Below are positions 59,320 through 64,000 of a stretch of 64,000 bases of DNA, in pieces. Each line of letters begins with the position of its first letter. The first letter of the stretch is position 1. The translations under genes were made by a program, and so were the position numbers. Under the pieces are notes generated by a model. The model had not been told where the DNA came from, did not search any database, and saw only the letters and a program-made list of their open reading frames with translations. This DNA is from Pauljensenia sp018375675 (GTDB lineage: Bacteria; Actinomycetota; Actinomycetes; Actinomycetales; Actinomycetaceae), in assembly GCA_041432705.1 (NCBI GenBank), contig JAPWAE010000002.1, positions 186,001-250,000 of the forward strand, in the 5' to 3' direction.

Positions 59320-60822
59320 TTACGAGGTGCGGCGCGCGACGCGGAAGCCCTGCTTGGAGTAGACGGTCTCGTAGGTGTGGCCGGGGTGGGCGGCGCTCCC
59401 CCACGACTCGGCATCGACCTGCTGGTCGCCCCACGCGTAGGAGCGCGCGTCGATGACGACATACTCCGGAGGGGTATCCAAGGTGCCAGTCGTTCCCACC
59501 CAGTAGACCTCGCGACCGGGCACGAGGCGTGCAAGCAGCGTCGTGTCGGTTTCGACGCTCACCCCCTCGGGTACCGCGTCGAGCGCGCCGAGGGCGGCGG
59601 CCATGCGCGGGTCCTCCTTGAGGTCGAGGAGGTGCCACAGCGGCAGGGACGAGGCCGTGAGAGCCAGCGACGCAGCGGGCACGCACGCAACCGCCCAGGC
59701 CGCGACGTGCCAGCCCAGGTTCGACGAGGCCGAGGCCTCGTCACCGGGTTCCGCGCCGGTTTCGGCGGTAGCGCGCTCGGGCGCGAGCCACTGGTCGATG
59801 ACGTCCAGCAGCGAGCACGCCGCGATGGGGACGAGCACTGCGTTGTAGTGCCACGAGTTCCAGCCGTAGTAGGCCTCGACCGAGCCCGCGAAGCGCCACG
59901 CGAGCGTCGGCGCTACCAGCGCGAACCACGGGGAGGCCGTGCCCACGAAGCCGGCACCGGCCGCCAGGACGATGAGGGTCACAAGCTTGACAGAGGGGGT
60001 CGTCAAAATATCCCAGAGGGAGGGGATTGCGTGCGCTGCGGTGGTTCCGCCGGTCGGCGTGCCCGCCCCGGTCGCGGCCCCATCGAGGGAGTAGGCCCAC
60101 GTGCCCGCCGGGTTCATCACCGGGAGCAGCACCTTCACCGTCAGCACAAACGCGATGATACCGAACAGCGCGTAGGCTATTGACCGCAGGACAGCAGACC
60201 GTCCTTCGCGTCGGCGGCGCCAGGCGATCGCGAGACCTGCCATGAACACCGTCAGCCCGAGATCCTCCTTGACAAGGACGAGGGGCGCCAGCCACCCCAT
60301 ACACGCGCCCCAGCGCCGCTCGACGAAGGCGACGCCTCCGAACGCCAGCAGCGGGACGGCCACGCAGACCTCGTGGAACTGGGCGCCGACCGCGCCCTGC
60401 AGCCCCCACCCCAGCCCGTAGGCAAGCCCGACGAGGAGGGCACCGCCTCGGCCGAGGAGACGCTGCGCGAGGCGCGCGATCGGCAACACCGACGCCGCGA
60501 TCAGCAGGTCCTGGACGACGAGGAGGGTCAGCGCGGAGGGGAAGAGACGAAAGATCGGCCCCAGGAGCGCCAGGATCGGATGGAAGTGATCACCCAGCAG
60601 GTTGTAGCCGGGCCCCTTGATAGGAACGATGGGCGCCTCAAAGCGCGAGTAGGCCTGGACGGCCTCGGCGAAGATGCCCAGATCCCACGAGGGGGCGACG
60701 AGCGCGCGCCACTGCGCCACCGAGTAGCAGACATAGAGCGCGCCGACGGCGCACGCAATGACGGTGGGCAGCCACCAGGTCGTCACCAGGCGACCGACGG
60801 CTAGTCGATCCGGCCCCTTCAC
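59320..60822 (-). CDS. DUF2079 membrane protein
   Basis: A 500-residue protein with about ten membrane helices and the DUF2079 features SWDLGIFAEAVQAYSRF near the start, LLGDHFHPILALLGPIFRLFPS and AQFHEVCVAVPLLAFG. DUF2079 proteins resemble GT-C membrane glycosyltransferases and are thought to transfer sugars from lipid carriers. It starts with GTG in a GTGA overlap with the family 2 glycosyltransferase gene, supporting a shared glycan or lipid-glycosylation role. Confidence 0.85.
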   Translation of the reverse strand: MKGPDRLAVGRLVTTWWLPTVIACAVGALYVCYSVAQWRALVAPSWDLGIFAEAVQAYSRFEAPIVPIKGPGYNLLGDHFHPILALLGPIFRLFPSALTLLVVQDLLIAASVLPIARLAQRLLGRGGALLVGLAYGLGWGLQGAVGAQFHEVCVAVPLLAFGGVAFVERRWGACMGWLAPLVLVKEDLGLTVFMAGLAIAWRRRREGRSAVLRSIAYALFGIIAFVLTVKVLLPVMNPAGTWAYSLDGAATGAGTPTGGTTAAHAIPSLWDILTTPSVKLVTLIVLAAGAGFVGTASPWFALVAPTLAWRFAGSVEAYYGWNSWHYNAVLVPIAACSLLDVIDQWLAPERATAETGAEPGDEASASSNLGWHVAAWAVACVPAASLALTASSLPLWHLLDLKEDPRMAAALGALDAVPEGVSVETDTTLLARLVPGREVYWVGTTGTLDTPPEYVVIDARSYAWGDQQVDAESWGSAAHPGHTYETVYSKQGFRVARRTS

Positions 60823-61667
60823 CCGACCATCTCCGAACGGCGTACGTCAGAGAAGTCAGTTGCCTCCGCCTCGTCGCGGGCCGAGGCTGGGGCCGGGTAG
60901 GGCACGCCGATACCCTGTTCGTGGTCGGCGCGGCGCTTCGAGCGCGCGTCGGAGTGGAAGAGCTGGCTGACCGTGGCGCGCACGGCGTCGAACATGCGCG
61001 CCGGGCGGTTGAGCGAGCCGAGCGAGCGGTCCGCGCCCGAGTGCGCGAAGTTGCAGGGGACCTCCATGACGGACAGGCCTGCGCGCAGCACGCTGATGGT
61101 CATGGCGGCCTCGAGCACGTAGCGGCCGCTGAACGGCATGGCCGCGTCGATGGCCTCACGCGTCAGGCAGCGCTGGTAGCTGAGGGGGTAGTGGCAGTTC
61201 CAGCCGGTCTTGCGGCGGATGAGCCGGCGGGCGACGCCCGGCCCGTAGCCGGAGTACTCGCGCCCCGTCGCCGGGACGGCGATCGCCATGTCGGCCTGGC
61301 GGGCGAAGACGGCCTCGACGAGGGCGGTGGCCTCGACCGCGGATTCGCCGAGGTCGGGGGAAAGAAGCAGGATGTGGCGGGGCGGCCCGTCGGGACGGTC
61401 GCGCATGGCGGCGACCTTCACGCCGGTCTCGATGGCCGAGGCGCGCCCGCGCTCGACGGAGTGGCGCACGACGACGGCGCCGGCGGCTCGGGCGGCGCGG
61501 CCGGTGTCATCCGTGGAACCATCGTCGACAACAATGAGGAGGTCAACGCTGGGTATCGCGCGGCACGCACGCACTGTGGCCGCGACGGCGCGTCCGACGT
61601 TGTGTGCAGCGATGACGGCGGCGACGCGCTGCGGCTGGGAACCTCGAGATCCGGCGGGATAGTTCAC
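60819..61667 (-). CDS. Family 2 glycosyltransferase
   Basis: A 282-residue GT-A fold protein: AAVIAAHNVGRAVAATVRAC, VVDDGSTDDTGRAARAAGAVVV (nucleotide-sugar-binding DDGS), and a GYGPGVARRLIRRKTGWNCHYPLSYQRCL acceptor-side segment. The metal motif DxD is not evident (SPDLGES in its place). GTG at 61667 is chosen because TAGACT lies 7 nt before it and no ribosome site is present, implying a leaderless transcript. Confidence 0.82.
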   Translation of the reverse strand: MNYPAGSRGSQPQRVAAVIAAHNVGRAVAATVRACRAIPSVDLLIVVDDGSTDDTGRAARAAGAVVVRHSVERGRASAIETGVKVAAMRDRPDGPPRHILLLSPDLGESAVEATALVEAVFARQADMAIAVPATGREYSGYGPGVARRLIRRKTGWNCHYPLSYQRCLTREAIDAAMPFSGRYVLEAAMTISVLRAGLSVMEVPCNFAHSGADRSLGSLNRPARMFDAVRATVSQLFHSDARSKRRADHEQGIGVPYPAPASARDEAEATDFSDVRRSEMVG

Positions 61668-61758
61668 GACTAACAGTCTACGGGCGGCGGGGCGCAATCG
61701 CGTCCCACCGCCCGTAATGTGAGCGACAAGCCTATCTAAACGACAGGTAAAAATGTGC

Positions 61759-62640
61759 TTAGCGGATCGTCACAGCTCGGGAGACGAGGCCCTGACGTGC
61801 GCGGCGTTCCTTGTCATCCAGGCGCTCAGTGACCTTGAGGGCCTCCTCGAGAGCCTTGGCAAGGGCCTGCGTGCCGGGCGCGACGTCGGCAGCGCTGGCA
61901 CCCTCGGGCAGCTCGAAGACCGGGACGATCAGGCCGCACGCGCGGAAGGAACCCACGTAGCGGGAGCCCTCGCCGACGTTGGCCTCGCCGCGCGCGGCCA
62001 GGCGGGCGAGCGCGTCGAAGAGCTTGGTCTCGTCGTTGTCCGTCAGGAAACGCACGAAGTTACGATTCATCTCGCACCAGTACGCGCCGAGGACGCCGGG
62101 CACGGGCTCGGTCGGGATGATCTCGTCGCGGTTCTGCTCAAGGGCACGACGCGTCTGGTCGTCAATCTCCTCGGCAGGGTCGAACCAGAAGGAGAAGTCC
62201 TCCTCGAGCTTCATGTCCGTGAAGCTGTCGAGGTCGACAATGTCCTGGAGACGCTCGGAGGGCTCGCGCACGTCGATCGAGATGACGCCCTCGTCGCCCG
62301 CTTCCTTCGCGGCGATGGCCGCAAGCAGCGCGGCGCCCGCGTCGTGGCTGAGGTCCGCGGAGTTCGAGCGGGTCTGCAGCGCAACGAGGATGCGGCCGTC
62401 GGGACGCACCATCGCGGGGTGGCCCTCGGGCAGGAGAGTGACGAAGTCGAATTCGACGGCGCCGTGGTCGGCGTCGGTGCGTGCGGTCATCGTGGCCGCC
62501 GGGATGAGCTCGCGCATGGCGACCAGCTCGATCTCCTTCGGCAGACCCTCGTAGGGGCGCGCGACGAAGGGGATCGGCGGGCGATACGCCTTGAGCTTGG
62601 CGGGATCGGTGACCTTCTTACGGCGGCTAGCTTTACCCAT
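61759..62640 (-). CDS. DUF5926 family protein
   Basis: A 293-residue soluble protein beginning MGKASRRKK, with PFVARPYEGLPKEIELVAMRELIPAATM, EDFSFWFDP and AYWCEMNRNFVRFLTDNDE, features of the actinobacterial DUF5926 family. It is cytoplasmic with no known function. Ending and start are normal; it stands alone. Confidence 0.82.
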   Translation of the reverse strand: MGKASRRKKVTDPAKLKAYRPPIPFVARPYEGLPKEIELVAMRELIPAATMTARTDADHGAVEFDFVTLLPEGHPAMVRPDGRILVALQTRSNSADLSHDAGAALLAAIAAKEAGDEGVISIDVREPSERLQDIVDLDSFTDMKLEEDFSFWFDPAEEIDDQTRRALEQNRDEIIPTEPVPGVLGAYWCEMNRNFVRFLTDNDETKLFDALARLAARGEANVGEGSRYVGSFRACGLIVPVFELPEGASAADVAPGTQALAKALEEALKVTERLDDKERRARQGLVSRAVTIR

Positions 62641-62721
62641 GGGTGTAATCGTAGCGGGTTTCGCTCAATCGACGAGGTGAGGGCTGGGCGAGCCGGTCCA
62701 CGCACCCCGGCCCACGCCTCG

Positions 62722-64000
62722 TCAGCGGGCGGCGCCCCGGGCGATGACCTCCACGCCGGGCAGGGCCGCGCGGTAGGCGTCGAGGAAACGCTCGTACCCG
62801 GCCACGCCTTCGGGGGTGGGTTCCAGAGTCGAGACCGCAGCGCCCGCGAAGACGCGCTCGGAAAGGTACTCCGGCAGGGCGGGCGCGGCCTCGTCCCCTG
62901 CGAGAACCGCACGGTAGCGCGCGAGCACCGCGATGCCCCACGCACCACCCTCGCCCGCGGTATCGCCAACGGAGACGGGGATGTTCAGCGAGTCCGCGAG
63001 GATCTGCTGGGCGACGCCCGGGGTCTTGAACAGGCCACCGTGAGCGAAGAGCGAATCGAGGCGCACGCCCTCGTCGCTCAGGATGTCGACTCCGATGCGC
63101 ACGGCCGCGAAGATGCTCATGAGCTGGGCGCGCACGGCGTTGGCGAGGCTCACGCGCGCGTCGGCGGTGTGGGTGAAGACCGGCTGCGCCGCCTCCTGGC
63201 CGACGAGCGGCTCAGCAGACAGCGTGTTGTAGGCCATAACACCGCCCGCGTCGGCCTCGCCCGTGAGCGCGTGGTTATACAGGGCGTCGTAGATTGCCGG
63301 GACACTGACGTCGGCGCCGACCAGGCGAGCAAAGTCCGCAAACCAGCCGACCCACGCGTCGAGCTCGGACGCGCCGTTGTTCGAGTGCACCATGGCGACG
63401 GGCGAGCCGTCGGGCGTGGTCACCATGTCGATCTCGGTGTGCAGCTCGGTAAGGGAGCGCTCGAGGACAGCCATCAGGAAGACGGAGGTGCCACACGAGA
63501 TGTTGCCCGTGCGCTGGGCGATCGCGTTCGTGGCAATCATGCCGGTGCCCGCATCACCCTCCGGCGGACACTGCGCGATCCCGGCCTGAAGCGCGCCGGT
63601 CGGGTCGATGAGCGCGGCGCCCTCGGGTGTCAGCGTCCCCGCTTCCTCGCCTGCGCTCAGCACGGTTGGAAGGACGTCACGCAGGCGCCACGGGACCCGC
63701 TCGGCCACCAGGGCCTCGTACTGGTCGAGGTAGGACTCCACGTAGGTACCGGCTTCCGAGTCGATCGGGAACATACCCGAGGCGTCGCCGACACCAAGGA
63801 CGTGGCGGCCCGTCAGCTGGTGGTGGACCCAGCCGGCCAGCGTCGTCAGGCGGGCGACGCGCGGCGCATGTTCCTCGGAGTCGAGGACCGCCTGGTGCAG
63901 GTGCGCGATCGACCAGCGCAGCGGAATGTTAAAGCCGAAGAGACGGGTGAGCTCATCGGCCGCGCGGCCGGTGTTCGTGTTGCGCCACGTACGGAACGGC
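62722..64000 (-). CDS. FGGY-family carbohydrate kinase, C-terminal part (cut by window edge)
   Basis: The reading frame continues past the window end: before MFPIDSEAGTYVESYLDQYE lies RTWRNTNTGRAADELTRLFG and LAGWVHHQLTGRHVLGVGDASG. The visible 425 residues include the FGGY ATPase domains, with CPPEGDAGTGMIATNAIAQRTGNISCGTSV and HGGLFKTPGVAQQILADSLN, and GDTAGEGGAWGIAVLA near the end. Such kinases phosphorylate pentoses or pentuloses; which sugar is not clear. Confidence 0.85.
   Translation of the reverse strand, partial: PFRTWRNTNTGRAADELTRLFGFNIPLRWSIAHLHQAVLDSEEHAPRVARLTTLAGWVHHQLTGRHVLGVGDASGMFPIDSEAGTYVESYLDQYEALVAERVPWRLRDVLPTVLSAGEEAGTLTPEGAALIDPTGALQAGIAQCPPEGDAGTGMIATNAIAQRTGNISCGTSVFLMAVLERSLTELHTEIDMVTTPDGSPVAMVHSNNGASELDAWVGWFADFARLVGADVSVPAIYDALYNHALTGEADAGGVMAYNTLSAEPLVGQEAAQPVFTHTADARVSLANAVRAQLMSIFAAVRIGVDILSDEGVRLDSLFAHGGLFKTPGVAQQILADSLNIPVSVGDTAGEGGAWGIAVLARYRAVLAGDEAAPALPEYLSERVFAGAAVSTLEPTPEGVAGYERFLDAYRAALPGVEVIARGAAR

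Overview
The window is high-GC actinobacterial DNA, most like a facultatively anaerobic member of the Actinomycetaceae (Schaalia/Actinomyces type; this is inference from gene content, not a database match). Pointers are a WhiB protein, a GlxR/Crp regulator, an actinobacterial Tad pilus locus, WXG/PPE-like type VII secretion substrates, several leaderless-type promoters and an oxygen-sensitive class III ribonucleotide reductase. Gene order from about 10 to 34 kb matches from memory the Mycobacterium tuberculosis block Rv3649 to Rv3683: DUF1998 helicase, Tad genes, HAD-IB phosphatase, EphE-like hydrolase, Crp, WhiB4, PonA2 and a metallophosphoesterase.

Layout. 0-9 kb: acyl-CoA dehydrogenase, a VLRR membrane protein, nrdDG with a NrdR double operator, a DoxX-like protein, a 1.1 kb gene-free stretch rich in paired inverted repeats, and a PAP2 phosphatase. 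9-12.7 kb: two YbjN proteins overlapping a DUF1998 helicase. 12.8-19.4 kb: two tandem cassettes, each a small WXG-like protein, a PPE-like protein and a secreted subtilisin-like protease; the WXG gene of cassette 2 is frameshifted at a G6 tract. 19.6-24.1 kb: Tad pilus operon with a TadB-TadC fusion. 24-34.4 kb: HAD phosphatase, membrane proteins, Crp, WhiB, PonA2-type penicillin-binding protein and metallophosphoesterase. 34.5-40.3 kb: tRNA-Pro, three related small lipoproteins, transporter, aminotransferase. 40.3-50.4 kb: a second type VII-like region with a WXG100-lipase pair, an operon of WXG partner, DUF1023 lipase and three membrane-anchored proteins, and a further hydrolase pair, interrupted by purB. 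50.5-53.8 kb: csoR-copZ-copA copper operon. 53.8-58.6 kb: a third WXG/PPE/protease cassette in reverse orientation with two intact proteases and a stub of a third. 58.6-64 kb: lipoprotein, DUF2079 protein, glycosyltransferase, DUF5926 protein and a partial FGGY sugar kinase.

The most unusual element is the three-gene cassette. All three copies share an identical PPE-protease junction (stop and start fused as ATGGTGA), a PPE C-terminus ending DGWDPRQW, and proteases without a membrane anchor that end in HLGTSPRYHRK. In the third copy both proteases have lost the catalytic Asp while keeping His and Ser. The best second candidate is the operon at 44.1-48.2 kb, arranged like a type VII-secreted lipase with membrane-anchored immunity proteins. 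No secretion-machine core gene (EccB, EccC, EccD, EccE) lies in the window, so both systems would depend on a secretion apparatus elsewhere.
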